From Hemibagrus wyckioides (lineage: Eukaryota > Chordata > Actinopteri > Siluriformes > Bagridae), in assembly GCF_019097595.1 (NCBI RefSeq), contig NC_080710.1, positions 6,903,780 through 6,967,779 of the forward strand: a stretch of 64,000 nt of DNA. Direction: 5' to 3'. The position numbers and the translations under genes are program-made. Under the pieces are notes generated by a model that was given only the letters and a program-made list of their open reading frames with translations, did not search any database and was not told the DNA's origin. Shown one piece after another: positions 23,930 to 35,567 of this stretch. Numbering within the stretch: position 1 is the first letter of the stretch; each line of letters opens with the position of its first letter.

Positions 23930-24440
23930 CAAATTTGGAATATCACAAAAAAGAAAGAATCTTCTGGTGTACTGGGCAACAGACACCTAACTGGTCAGCA
24001 ACAGTGACATGGCCAACAACTTTTAAAGGAATGTGTACCATTCAAATAAGACTTCAAGAGCCAAAATATTGAAGCCATACCAAAATATGCAAACCACTCA
24101 TCAGCAGTAAGAACTGGAATGTCAGATTGGAGCCACAAATGTTTTGAAATGTTTACCAAAGTAATGGAAAGACCAGTGTGGAGGAAGAGAGTATCTGCTC
24201 ATGATCCTAAACATACAATCATACATAAGCTTATCTATGAAACATGGTGGAGGTAGTGTCATAGATTGGGCTTGCATGACTGCTCTGCAACAGGCTCACT
24301 TACCTTTACTGATGATGTAACTCATTACTGTAGCAGCACAACAAATTCAAAAGGTAAAACATTTGGAGGAACAGAGCAACTTCATTATGCAACAAGACAA
24401 TGATCCAAAATACACCGAAAACACAACAAAGGACGTTATC
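23930..24440 (+). mobile_element. Tc1/mariner transposase fossil
   Basis: Readable pieces are tgaaacatggtggaggtagt (HGGGS), gggcttgcatgactgctctg (WACM-like) and gcaacaagacaatgatccaa (QQDNDP, second catalytic Asp). Stops and frameshifts are frequent. Confidence 0.75.
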
Positions 24441-24589
24441 AGAGGGGACTGTATTTTCCTCCTCTAAATGGCTTATTTTAAATGATCTTACTCACGCAAC
24501 TCTCTTTAATTCCACAAGATGTCTCCCCATTCCTTTAGATCATCTAGTTACCTTTTACTTTATCTAAAGCAATCAAGGCAGATGAGAAC

Positions 24590-26440
24590 TTCAGTCAGAA
24601 TCAGAAAAAGGGTTTATTGGCCAGGTATGTTTTTAAGGGATTTGATACCAGTCAAACAACTTTTTTCCTGGACCATGGTGCTAAATAAAACAATACAGGG
24701 CTACAAAAGGCAACACAGAGCTACATAAAGCAAAAAACAACTCAGAGCTAAGGACTACGGAGTAAGTTGTTCTAGCCGCATAAAGTGCATAGTGTGCAAC
24801 CTAGAGGACAGACAATGCAGACAAACAATACAATATGCTACAAGACAGATACATAAAATGCTATGTACAGACTATATTTAGCACTGTGCAAATAAGGGTT
24901 GTAAACTGTGAGAAGATTTTGTAAATGTACACTTGCAATAGCAGCACTTTATTTTGATGTGCAAAACAGCATTAAGGTTTTTTTTTATTATTTGTGTGGT
25001 GCTTTAAACATACTGTAGATTTATATTAAATGAGTGTATGTGTTTTTGTTTGCATGTCAGTTTAGTGCAGTTCAGTTCTGAGCATTGAGGAGTCTGATGA
25101 CTTGAGGAAAGAAACTGTTGCTGGTTGTGAGGGTCAAAATACTTTGGTACCTCCTTCCAGACAGCAGGAGGGTGAAGAGTGTGTGTGAGGGGTGTGTGGG
25201 GGCATCCACAATGCTGTTGGCTTTGCAGATGCAACATGTGGTGTAAATGTCTGTGATAGAGGGAAGAGAGACTCCAATGATCTCAGCTGTCATAACTATC
25301 TGCTGCAGGGTCTTGCGATATGAGATGGTGCAATTCCAAAACCAGGCAGTGATGCAGCTGCTCAGGATGCTCTCGATGGTCCCTTTGTAAAATGTGGTCA
25401 GGATGGGTGGAGGGAGATGGGCTTTCATAAAGAAGTAGAGAAGCCAGTGCTCAATGTGGTGGTGCTGGAGAAGTTCCAATCTGGACTGAATGAGGTCTCC
25501 CAGTCAGGGAGTCCATGATTCAGTTGCAGAGGGAGGTGTTCAGGCTCAGCAGGCTCAGCTTCTCAATCAGGTGCTGGGGGATGATTGTATTGAATGCTGA
25601 GCTGAAGTCTATCAACAGCATTTGTACATATGTGTTTTTATTGTCCAGGTATGTGAGGGCCAGATTGAGGGTTGTGGCAATGGCGTCATCAGTGGAGCAT
25701 TTGGAAGATACGCCAACTGCAGGTGAGGATTGCAGCTAGGTCTTGATGTGCCTCATGACAAGCCTCTCGAATCACTTCATCACAATGGGTGTGAGTGCAA
25801 TGGGATAATAGTCACTGATTCAAGACACTGTAGACTTCTTCGTCACAGGGACAATGGTAGTGGTCTTGAGGTACATTGGAACAGGGAACAGACTGCTTAG
25901 GGAAATGTTGAAGATGTCAGTGAAGACATTCACTGGATGTTCTGCACATTCCCTGAGCACTCTGCCAGGAATGTTGTCTGGTCCAGCAGACTTCTATGGG
26001 TTAACTCGGCATAGAGTTCTCCCCAGATTAGCTGTGTTTAGACAGAGCATCTGGTCATTGGTAGGAGGGCTGATCTTCCTTTCAGCTGTGTTGTTCTATA
26101 CCTCAAACCAAGAGTAGAAGTCATTCAGTGCATCAGTGTGCATCACTGTCACAGGTAGGTGGAGTTGTCTTAGTTAGTGATTGCCTGGATGCCCTACCAT
26201 ATGTGTCAGGTGTCACCACTGCCATGGAAGTGGCTGCGGATTCTCTGGGCATGTGTGTGCTTTGCCTCTCTGATGGCTCCTTTTGGCCTTGTTGGACCAG
26301 CTCCCAATTAGCTCAAAGCACCTATTACACCCCACACTGCAACATGTTCCCTCTAATCCTCCAGTGCTGCTTGACTGGAAAATCTCTCAAGGTATGCATC
26401 AAGATTTTTCTCTGTTCTAGGACCTAGGTGGTGGAATATA
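24590..26440 (-). mobile_element. Rex/Babar-like LINE, internally deleted
   Basis: The minus strand holds reverse-transcriptase pieces in order: [75 protein letters not shown] (first catalytic Asp) and TSLCN*IMDSLTGRP. The segment with the (F)ADD motif is missing, and the C-terminal region ([17 protein letters not shown] at 25380-25330) follows directly. The 3' end near 24596 reads, on the plus strand, cagtcagaatcagaaaaagg. Same family as 43257-44520. Confidence 0.85.
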
Positions 26441-26721
26441 CTTCACAAAATATTTGGTGCATTTCATGCTTTTTTTACCTTCCAATAGACTAATGATATT
26501 CTTAGTCTGTATTTACAGTATATTCGGGATATACATTTTAAATTTATAAACTTATCCCTATGCCAGAGGTGACAGTGTTCATCTGGGTGACAACAGATTC
26601 TCAGTTCTAAATATTTATTATACTGTAATTTCAATTACAACTAGTTCATCTCTATACTATATGGTCAAAAAGCGTAATTGTGTAAATAAGAAAGTAATCA
26701 TAGTTTTAACCAGAAGAGATC

Positions 26722-26764
<43 letters not shown>

Positions 26765-27500
26765 GAACCAAAACATTCTTATTGCTGAACTGATATAGTT
26801 ATATTGTTATCTACAGAGTTGGGATTATAGTCTGAATTTATTGCCTGATATTTTCTATATTGCCTTTGTAAGTATAGTCATGTATACTGTTATATATTGC
26901 TGGTATGCATGTGTCTGTGGTGGTCCCATGTCTGTGAAAATTAAATAAAATCTTAAAATCTGTGGCTACATTTATGTTAGAATAAAGAACTGCTAACAGG
27001 TTGAATTTTTGTGTGATACCTAGATTATCATTATAAATAACTGTGACACCTGCTACTCTGCCAGTTATACAAGGCTGAAGCATATATCTATCTCTACATA
27101 CATTCTACATACTCTTTTGTTTTAATCCATGTTTATGTTGAACACAGTAAAATAAAATCTGATCAGTAATAAATAAAGAATTAATGCTTTAGTTGTAAAA
27201 GATCTAGTATTTAACAGTGCCAGCTTATCAAAGGTGTTGGCTGTGCATTTAATATTATCTAATTTTATGCTAATCACGTAAATAAACAAGCTTTCTGAGA
27301 ATTTCTAGATTTTTGTTTAGTTCAGGGAACAGACATAGTCTCACTGTGAAATCTGAGTGACAACTCTGCAGTTAAAATGCATTTGGTTTATCTTGCTTGT
27401 CTGCTCCCAGGCCTTGGCAAATAAACAAATAAATTATAATTCTCTATAAAACCCAAATTGTTTTTGGATCACCAACTGTACATAGAAGTTGCCCAATGAT
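26441..27500. other. Intergenic spacer with GA microsatellite
   Basis: Only a GATA then GA repeat at 26720-26761 stands out; otherwise AT-rich with nothing recognised. Confidence 0.5.
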
Positions 27501-27504
27501 AACC

Positions 27505-27615
27505 TGCTAACACTATATGGACAAAGGTATAGGGACATACCTCTTACACTACAGAGCTCAGTGAATTTAAGCATGGTACTGGGATAAGATGCCACCTTTG
27601 CAAAAATAAATAATT
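27505..27615 (+). mobile_element. Tc1-like transposon 5' fragment
   Basis: The piece acactatatggacaaaggta..gggacat is followed by gagctcagtgaatttaagca and gatgccacctttgcaaaaat, equivalent to the terminal repeat and the ELSEF..GCHLCNK region of the element at 35568-36827. Confidence 0.7.
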
Positions 27616-27709
27616 TTGAGTTCATTCATAATTTATCTATAAAAACTGCAGATAGGAGCAAAAAACCCTTTTACAAATACAAATGTAAATAAATTTGAAT
27701 GGGAAAATA

Positions 27710-28060
27710 ATACTGTCAGGTCAATAAATATCTGGACATTAACAAAGTTGTTTATCTATCTACTACAGTAGTTAAAAAAAAGATGAGCCTGAGCTGCGGA
27801 TATTCTGCTTTAGTTTAAGGGTATTCACAACTAAATCAGGTAAATAGCCACCATTAGGCTGCAACAACCTCTCAGAGAAGTGGCAAAAACAACCTCTCAG
27901 AGAAGTGGCAAAAACATGGTGCTGTTTTTGAACTGCTGTTGCAAGCAGTCTCTTTTGTGCTTGAGTTTGGCAGGAAGGCTTTGGCAGGAAGGAATTACTG
28001 CACAACTGAGTTCTGTAACTCCTACACCATTTAACCAATTTGGATGTTAATTCTCCCAAA
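27710..28060. mobile_element. Mariner-like fragment with a 25-bp tandem duplication
   Basis: The start gtcaataaatatctggacat resembles the terminal repeat of a common fish Tc1/mariner family; a related end lies at 56630. Inside, a 25-bp unit beginning aacctctcagagaagtggca is present twice in tandem (27866-27915). Confidence 0.5.
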
Positions 28061-28199
28061 TGAATGCTTAAATTAATGCTCCTTTGAGTTATTTATTTCA
28101 CCTGCCCTATATTTCCCATGTTCCCGAATCATTTGCCGTGAGTTTCTTGCCATCTCAAAAATATTGCCAAGATAAGAACTATAATGTCACTACACAATG

Positions 28200-29322
28200 A
28201 AGAAAAAAAAAAAAGTTTATGCAATTGTTACCTCTAAGTTTGATTATTGTAATGCCTTACTGTCTGGTTTTTCCAGTAGGAGCATCAACAAGCTTTAGTT
28301 GGTCCATAATGCAGCATGTCTTAACTAGAACCAGAAGATATGACCACATCACCATATCTTATTCAGACTACATTGGCTCCCATTCAAATTTCGCATTGAT
28401 TATGAAATACTACTGGCCAAACACTTATTGAACCGAACTGAACACTGGTCTTGCACCACAGTACCAAACAGCGAACTGTTCTGCCATTTTCTGCCATCAT
28501 CTGTCATGCCTACATTGATCCAAAGGTGCAGAGCTTTCTCTTACAAAGCCCCAAATTTATATAACAATCTTTCAATAAGTGTTCTGGACTCATATCTAGA
28601 CTGTTTAGTCAAGCGTTTTGTGAATTTTTTTTCTTACATAAAGGGGCAGCTATGCAGGGTTAATGGCCTTTCAAAGTTTTGTTGAAATGGGATGTTTGGA
28701 TGTTCTCGCTCTTGCACTTTGCACTTAATGTACATTGTCCTCAACCAATATGTGATCACAAGCATATCTAATATTGTGTGTTTCTCTCTCTCCCTCTTGG
28801 TCAAGCAATACATGCTACTCTTACCAGTGATCCTGACACCTTCTGCTCCCCAGACCTGCTTGATACATCCTGATGCCCTACTTCTGGTTAGACTTCTTAT
28901 TACTTGGAGCCACTGAGGATGGCCCCCACATTGTTATCCTGGGTATAGTATAAACCATGGAGATGGCTTTGGACTGCATTTGCCACAAACAGTTTGCACT
29001 CAAATGTTCGTCAGTGAACAGCTGATAACTTGAATGAATCTCTTGGTTATATAATTAAACTTTTTGACCATATAGTCACACAGTTATAAAAGAAACAATA
29101 TATATTATTTTATAATTACACTATCCATTGTCACCCAGATTTGATTTGTTCCTTATATCATCTCGGGGAGGTTTTCCTTGCCTCACTTAGGCTTGCTTAT
29201 TAGAGGTGAATTTAAATTTCACATTTATATCTTGAATTTATATATTTCTGTAAAGTGCTATGTGACAGTGGGCATTGTTAAAAGCACTATACAAATAAAA
29301 TGTAATTGAATTGAGTATACTG
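28200..29322 (+). mobile_element. L2-like LINE 3' portion
   Basis: Broken plus-strand frames carry the C-terminal reverse-transcriptase region of L2-type LINEs: KFDYCNALLSGF, LVHNAACLN-like, RTRRYDHIT, FRIDYEILL and RAFSYKAPNLYNNLSIS. The 3' UTR follows, ending in gacagtgggcattgttaaaa, gcactatacaaataaaatgt and tgaattgag. The 5' end is truncated, and many stops are present. Confidence 0.85.
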
Positions 29323-29590
29323 TAGTAGACAGCTAAAATAACTTTATTTATTTTTGTATTTAATGGAATTTCCTAGATTTTGAGTATACTTACAAGGGTC
29401 AAACAGGCCATTGGGAGCACTGGGAGGATTCCTGGTGGCCTGGCGACTGATTTGGCCTGCTGCCAGCAAGCAGCACACGCACTAAAGTGATCATTTCTGA
29501 ATTCAGCATTCAAATAATTACCTCAATAATAATAAAAACATTAATTCATTCATGAATCTAAATCTGTTTGTTTTGACTGGCAATGTTACG
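29323..29590. other. Spacer
   Basis: Nothing recognised; an aataataataaaaac stretch is at 29524-29538. Confidence 0.4.
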
Positions 29591-31730
29591 GTTTGATTTA
29601 TGTTCTCTCCGCACCTCCGCCAACATGGTTAAAGAGACATGTGAGGATGGAGAGAAAGCGGCCAGGTGGAGCAGAAAGGGAAAGGGCATTGAAAAAGAAA
29701 GCGCTTCAAGAAGAAGCAGCGAAATGTTGCAAAATTTCTGATCTGTTCTGGGCTTCAAGTGCAGGTCAGCTTTATCTGTAAATAAAAAAAGGGACACTTT
29801 TTGCAATTGAGATGACTGGTTTAAGTTTCCAGTAAGTTTCCAGGCTGATGATCCTGGTGGAAGTGAAACGCAGAAAGATATTAGGGAAATTGAGGAGAAG
29901 GAAAAAGGAACTGAGGGTACCGTTTTAGATCTCTTCTTTTGCTACCGTCTACAGCAAAGCTCAAAACAAGTCATTCCTAACATCTTCTTCAGCAAAGACA
30001 AAATAAATAGCAAATGGTTGACATACTGTGAAGAGTCACACTCTTTATACTGTTTCTATTCGGCATTTGCCAAACCCTCAGCCAGTGATAGTTCATTCAT
30101 CAAAGTTGGAATGAGTGCATGGAAACATGTTCATCAAGGAATTGCTGAGCATGAAGGGAGTAAAATCCAAAGAGAGAGTGCAGAGGCCTATTTTCTCAGG
30201 GCAAACAAGGGAGATATCGGTAGTCTACTGACAGAAAAACAGATGTCAGCGCATAAAGTACGAAGAAGCAACGTGTGATTAATGTCATCAAGGTCATTTT
30301 GTAAGCGGGGCCTTAGTTATCGTGGTGATAAACACGAGAGTGCTTATTCCTTAGAAGACTTGACTTTAGATCATGGAAATTTTTTACAATTAATACTGCT
30401 GCTCAGCAAGTATGATGCCTGTCTGCAAGCACACGTCAGTAATTGCATTGAAAAGAGTAAAAAAGATGCATGAAAATGGACATAAAGGAAGAGGTTCCCT
30501 TTTGACTTTGCTGTACAAGACGACAGTAAACAAAGTCATTAGTGTTATCAGTCTCTTAAAAAAAGAATTGCTAAAGAAGTTAAGGTAGCTGAAATGTATT
30601 CAGTACAAATGGATACAACACAAGATTTGACCGCTAAGAATCATTGTGCCATTGTACTAAGATATGTGACCGATCATCAATGAGAAACTAATTGGAGACA
30701 TTGAACGTGAGTCTTCTTCTGGAGAATATACATTGACAATGCATTAGCAACTCAACAGATGGGGTTGCAAACATGTATGGCCAGTACAAGGGATTTTCTA
30801 CACTTCTCACACAAGAGGCACCAGCACAAGTCCATGTTTGTTGTTATTCACATATACTTAATCTTGTGTTGGCAGACACAACTGGAATTGTAGTGTCAAG
30901 TGCATCACTTTTCTTCCTGCTAAATGACACCGCCACATTCATATGCGAGTCCCATAAAACTCCCAGAAAAAAAGCAAAGGAAAATGCCAGGTGAGATGGC
31001 AGAAGTTGAGCCACTTTCAGATTCTCTGAAAGAATACAGAGTCCAAGTCCACAATGTCATCATGGACACTGTCCAAGATAGTATCTACCACCGATACACA
31101 GCAAGTGCAGCTCTGTGTTCAGATTTTGCTTGCATGGATCCTAACAATTTTGCTGAAATACAAGAAAGGGCTCCCAAAATCATTTCTAGTGGAGCTTAGC
31201 AAATGTTTGATCAATTTTGATGATTGTGCCACAGTGGAGACATTGCAGGCAGAGCTGACAAACTTTGCAGCACACTGGGATAGGCTGAAGATGTCAACTT
31301 TGGACAGCTATAGTGTAAAGACAGTGAAGGAGCTCTCAGGAGAAGATGCCAACCTTTCAAGTGCTGAAGAGGGCTTGGAGTTGATGAACAGAGTTTGTTC
31401 AACTTGCAAAAACTGTGCAATATGTTGCCATATCCTGCTGTCTAAACACAACCTTCTCACTGATGCCTATCATGTCACTGAACTGGGCTACACATTTTTG
31501 CTGACATTGTCTGTGACACAAGTAGCTTGTGAAAGAAGCTTCTCCACATTGAAGCTTGTGACTTAGGACCTCAATTAATCAGGAGTACCTTGAGGCTTTC
31601 ATGTTAATGTCTACTGAGAGGGAGATACTTGTTGGATTTGACATTGACAACATCACTGATAAAGTTGCTAAGAGCAGCGAAGTCTTGCACAATCTACTGA
31701 CCTTCAAAGCTGAAAGTTTTGTTTAACCTC
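29590..31730 (+). pseudogene. Decayed hAT transposase, ZMYM1-like copy 2
   Basis: Read in order on the plus strand: a TTF-type zinc-finger region (KWLTYCEESHSLYCFYSAF, 30015-30075, with HEGSKIQRESAEAYF), the DUF4371 region (GLSYRGDKHESAYSLEDLTL), the first catalytic Asp in VQMDTTQDLT (near 30610), the second in STDGVANMYGQYKGF (near 30755), HVCCYSHILNLVLADTTG, and the C-terminal dimerisation block VTQVACERSFSTLKLVT (near 31520-31565). Sequence just after FICESHKTPRK (about 30960) jumps to the MPGEMAEVEPLSD block; by comparison with relatives, perhaps 200 codons are deleted. Stops and frameshifts occur throughout. The copy differs from the one at 246-1500 and keeps the C-terminus that the other lacks. 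Confidence 0.85.
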
Positions 31731-31907
31731 TCTTCTGCAGTTAGAGTACATTTATGAGTGAGAAGTAGAGAGGAAATAGCAGCTTTGGACTTCTGGCATA
31801 AATGCTTGGTATAATGCTCTGTGCAGACTCATGTAAAATGTAAATGTTTTATTTTGATGTTCATGCTGTGTAATTGTGTCCCAGTCCGGCCCTGGTTACA
31901 ACCCACT

Positions 31908-31986
31908 GTCACACCGTGGGGTTTATTTCCAAGGACAGAATCTTTGGTAACTGTTCTGTCCTTGGAAATAAACCCCACAGTGTGAC
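31908..31986. repeat. 33-bp near-perfect inverted repeat (hairpin)
   Basis: Arms at 31908-31940 and 31954-31986 are 33 nt each with one mismatch, separated by a 13-nt loop. The right arm contains ggaaataaacccc on the plus strand and the left arm gives the same AATAAA on the minus strand, so polyadenylation signals face both ways. It stands alone about 180 bp past the hAT pseudogene. Confidence 0.9.
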
Positions 31987-32770
31987 ATGCCTCTGTTATA
32001 TACAAACTTGCAATGACAAACTCTCAGACTCCCTGAGTAACATTTAGTTCTGTAGTTACATAATCAATTTTAACTTAATGCCAAATTAACTCTCTGAAAG
32101 TTCCTCTTCTATGCTAGATTTGTATGTGATGTACATAGAATGTGAAGGTACTCTGAGAAAGACTTTATTTATTTTAAAGAGCTTATTACAGTTCTTATTC
32201 GTCATCATAATCCAATCAATATGGTAAAATATGAAGAAGAGCACACTACCAGAAGACAGGACAGTGGAGTTGAGCACTAATTTATTTTTTTAAATCTGCA
32301 GAAATCCAGGCCTTATTACATAAAACACTACCCCAAAACATATATAAGGTCATTACAGTTAAGATGGTTTTACAGGTTATATACCAAGCACCTAGAACCA
32401 TTTTATAGTCAAGAAAATATCCTAAAAGTTGTTTACATATGGTAAGACAAAAAACAAAAAAAATACATACAGTCATCAGTGATCACCTGTACCAGGTGAC
32501 AGGATGGTCACCACTAATTCCAACTCCTCGTACCCAAAACCTAACCTTGGACTCTCAAACTGGAATATCCATAAGAAGTACATCTGGGCCTTTGAACTGC
32601 AATTCCAGGTTCCACCTGAAATTAGGCCTGGGGCTTTTGCCAGCATGAACACACACCCACCATATTTCTCTAACACAAACACCACCACCATCCGCTCCTA
32701 AAAAACTGGTTAACAATTTAAAAAAAAAAAAGAAAAAGAAAAAAAAGTAACAATTGATTAGAAAATATAT
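31987..32770. other. Spacer downstream of otud1
   Basis: Nothing clearly recognised. A short palindromic stretch at 32484-32500 (atcacctgtaccaggtgac) and an A-rich run at 32719-32750 are the only structure. Confidence 0.4.
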
Positions 32771-32772
32771 AC

Positions 32773-32923
32773 TTTATTTCAGACAAAATTGCCATTATAA
32801 ACCAAATTTTAACAGCTACAGAAATGATAGGTTACAGAAAATGCAATATGTTTTACATATAGTTTATTACACCCTTTTTGCAAAAGAAATAATAGTAAGA
32901 AAATATGCAAAAAAGTATTTATT
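32773..32923 (-). terminator. Candidate otud1 polyadenylation signals
   Basis: Minus-strand AATAAA occurs at 32923-32918 and 32778-32773, about 630 and 780 nt beyond the otud1 stop. Either could end the 3' UTR, but the AT-rich context makes chance likely. Confidence 0.3.
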
Positions 32924-33551
32924 TAAAGGTATGTACACAATGACAATATTCATGCACTTGCTCTGCATATTACACTCCAAATGTGCACTGCACTTAAATG
33001 CAACATACAATATAAAAATACACCAAACTACAATAAATAAAGAAATAAAAAACACTTGATAAAGTGTAACCCACTAATCTATAAAAATACAGCATGAGGA
33101 TAAGATAGCAGTACAGTATTCCACAGTAAAGGGTGCCTGATAAAATTGCAATTTGGATGGTCTCTTAAGAGTCTCTGATCATGCAGAGTTTTTTTTATAA
33201 AATTCTATTTAATTTAATCGAATTGTAAAGTAATTCTTAAATCGAATCAATCAATGTAACAAGTCAGATTGTATATTGTTTGAAATGTGACCAACATTTC
33301 TGATAACCTCATAAACAAACTTTGGTTTACAAAAATGGTGCCATGGCACTTGTGGAAAGATATGGAAATATACCCTGCAGAGCCGTTTTCAAAAAGAACA
33401 CAGTATATATATGTATATATATATACATACATACATACACTTACATATTTTCTAAAGATTTAGGTCATTTAAGCCATCAGTTTTGAAAAATCAAAACACC
33501 ACAGCTCCAGAAATGTGTTGTACAAAATACAAATTCCAGCAACTAAAAAGA

Positions 33552-34841
33552 TTACTTAAGGTTAATTTTCTCAATGTACATTTTGGACAGAGTAGCCGCC
33601 ATGGACTTGGCTAGTTCTTCATCGTGTTGGCGCTGAACCTGTGTCCGCAGGCACCAGTCATCATACTCTGGGTTGGGCAGACTGCAGTCCAGCAGCACAT
33701 CATAGTGACCATTACTTAGCCAACTCAACCAAATAGCTGGTTTTGTCAAGTCCTCCTGACCCAGATAGTGTATCATAGTGGAGACAGTGGGACTTGTTAG
33801 ACTGCCTCCTGTAGTCAGGTAGATGTTTACATTCAGCATTTGACTCATGGCCAGTAACTCTGGGTAGCCAGCCCAGGCACCATCCTGTGATGCATTAATT
33901 AGAAATTCACCCACATCACCTTCTATAATAGGAATGAACTCATTCAGATAGTCAGCAATGTGATGTACTGTGTGCTCTCGTAGCTCACTGTGCATTGACT
34001 GCTCACCATATACTGCTTTTGACACTGCCCGATAGAGACAGTTTCCATCTGGGATGATGTGAAAACGATACTTCTTGCTCTCTTGGAGGTATTTGTTCTG
34101 TTTCTCCACCTCAGCCAGGTACTGGCTAACCTTCTCATTGAGCTCACTCCTGCTTGCATGCTCCCGGAGTACATGTAGCTGCAACACTGGGTCATCTAAC
34201 ATTTCGTCATCCTCCTTCTGCTGACATTTCAGGTTACTTTGGCTTTGAAATATTTCAGATGAGTTTTCCCATTTGCAAGTGAACGGAATGCTTTGTGAAA
34301 AACCTTTTGTAGTTCCAATGTCTTCAGGGGCATACACCACTAGTTCTTCATTTTGCAGTCTACCATCATTTCTTCTTAACAAGCTATGAAAATTGAGTGA
34401 GTTGCTCTCAGTTATGTCATTGTTATCCTCAGAAATGTCCAGGCTGCTTCTTCTACGCTCAGCAAGGTCACTATTCAAATCGCCAACTGATTGATCGATG
34501 TTCTCTGTACACGGCGTTCTATACACATCTACAACATCTACGGTTTTATGCAGATCCTTCGTGATCTGAACAGGGACACACTTCTCCACGCCATTCGGCC
34601 TTGTAATGACAATCTCCGCTTTGGATGTGTAGAAGACGGGCCTCAGTGAGGCCTCGTAGCACGAAAACGCGGGCATGTTGGTGTCTGTACAGTTCTCCCC
34701 GCCTGAATCTCCTGCGTTGGTTTCCTTAACGGCGTTATAACTGGATTCGAACTCTGTGTTGCCGGAACTCGCAGTAATAGTCACTCGGAATTTTCGCGAC
34801 GAGCCCGGGTAGTGTGTTAGCGCGCTGCTGTACAACTGCAT
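33552..34841 (-). CDS. otud1: OTUD1, OTU-domain deubiquitinase
   Basis: This is a single-exon gene of 429 residues. The N-terminus MQLYSSALTHYP and the MPAFS patch (56-60) match OTUD1 proteins. The catalytic OTU domain spans about 255-385: the Cys loop HIIPDGNCLYRAV puts the nucleophile at C268, and the His loop WLSNGHYDV gives H379. The C-to-H distance (111) equals that of human OTUD1 as I recall it. A ubiquitin-interacting motif follows at about 405-425 (HDEELAKSMAATLSKMYIE). Residues 110-230 are low-complexity and shorter than the Ala/Pro-rich region in mammals. Known role: removal of Lys63-linked and other ubiquitin chains, affecting SMAD7, p53, NF-kB and antiviral signalling. The start is the conserved MQLYSS methionine. 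No lesion seen; expected functional. Confidence 0.97.
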   Translation of the reverse strand: MQLYSSALTHYPGSSRKFRVTITASSGNTEFESSYNAVKETNAGDSGGENCTDTNMPAFSCYEASLRPVFYTSKAEIVITRPNGVEKCVPVQITKDLHKTVDVVDVYRTPCTENIDQSVGDLNSDLAERRRSSLDISEDNNDITESNSLNFHSLLRRNDGRLQNEELVVYAPEDIGTTKGFSQSIPFTCKWENSSEIFQSQSNLKCQQKEDDEMLDDPVLQLHVLREHASRSELNEKVSQYLAEVEKQNKYLQESKKYRFHIIPDGNCLYRAVSKAVYGEQSMHSELREHTVHHIADYLNEFIPIIEGDVGEFLINASQDGAWAGYPELLAMSQMLNVNIYLTTGGSLTSPTVSTMIHYLGQEDLTKPAIWLSWLSNGHYDVLLDCSLPNPEYDDWCLRTQVQRQHDEELAKSMAATLSKMYIEKINLK

Positions 34842-35060
34842 TTTGCGCGTCTTCCCTTTATACTACGCGTTAACGCAAGATGATAACATGTGCTAAAAAT
34901 ACTTTCCGTTATTCACGGTAGCATGGTTGTGGGCGCATTTCCGGGTCCTTACTCTTCCCGCCGTCATCGTTGAGCCATTTCTCGCGTCAGTGACTGCTAA
35001 ATTTAGAAGTGAAAGAAACCGTGCTCCTCCACTCCGGAGAGCTACGCAGCAGCCGGCCTA
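34842..35060 (-). promoter_or_regulatory. otud1 promoter region
   Basis: This is a CpG-richer stretch upstream of the otud1 start. On the plus strand it shows atttccgggtcc (ETS-type), cttcccgcc (E2F-like) and ttctcgcgtc. The arrangement suits a TATA-less CpG promoter; the transcription start is not identifiable. Confidence 0.45.
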
Positions 35061-35565
35061 AACTGGCCAGTGACTGTGGAGCGCCAATGGGCTGTAAACG
35101 TTTCTAAATACAACCAGTGCCGTAAGGAGAGGAGACACTTAATGCACATACCGCTGGAGCTGTGTCACCGGTCAGCTGCATTTCCAGTTTGCAGTTATTT
35201 ACCTCAGAATCAGGAACAGTGCACTTCAATTTTAGTCTGTTTTAGGCGCATTTAGCATAAGTAGGTGAATTTACATTTCTGGCTCTTTTTTTTAGTCTTT
35301 ACCTGTGAGATAAACTCATTTAATGCATTGTCAGTTTAAAGTGTATTGCTTTCATATATATTATATTGAATTTGCAAGCTTCCTTATATATATTAAATTG
35401 ACAATAAACTATTTATTTGGTAAGGATCAACAGATTTAGCCACCATTCAGCCACAAAAGCATTATTGAGATCAATTGTGTAGTTCCAACTTGTCAACTTG
35501 TGGTAACAGTCTGAGAAAAGCCCACACATGGGTGTGATGGCCATCAAATAGGCGAATCATATATA
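35061..35565. other. Spacer upstream of otud1
   Basis: No coding or repeat structure recognised; AT content rises from 35330 on. Confidence 0.4.
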
Positions 35566-35567
35566 TA

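Noticed and set aside
34857..34862. TATAAA on the minus strand just upstream of the otud1 ATG
   Set aside because: It lies only about 20 bp before the ATG, so a TATA-directed start would fall inside the coding region; the conserved MQLYSS start argues against that.
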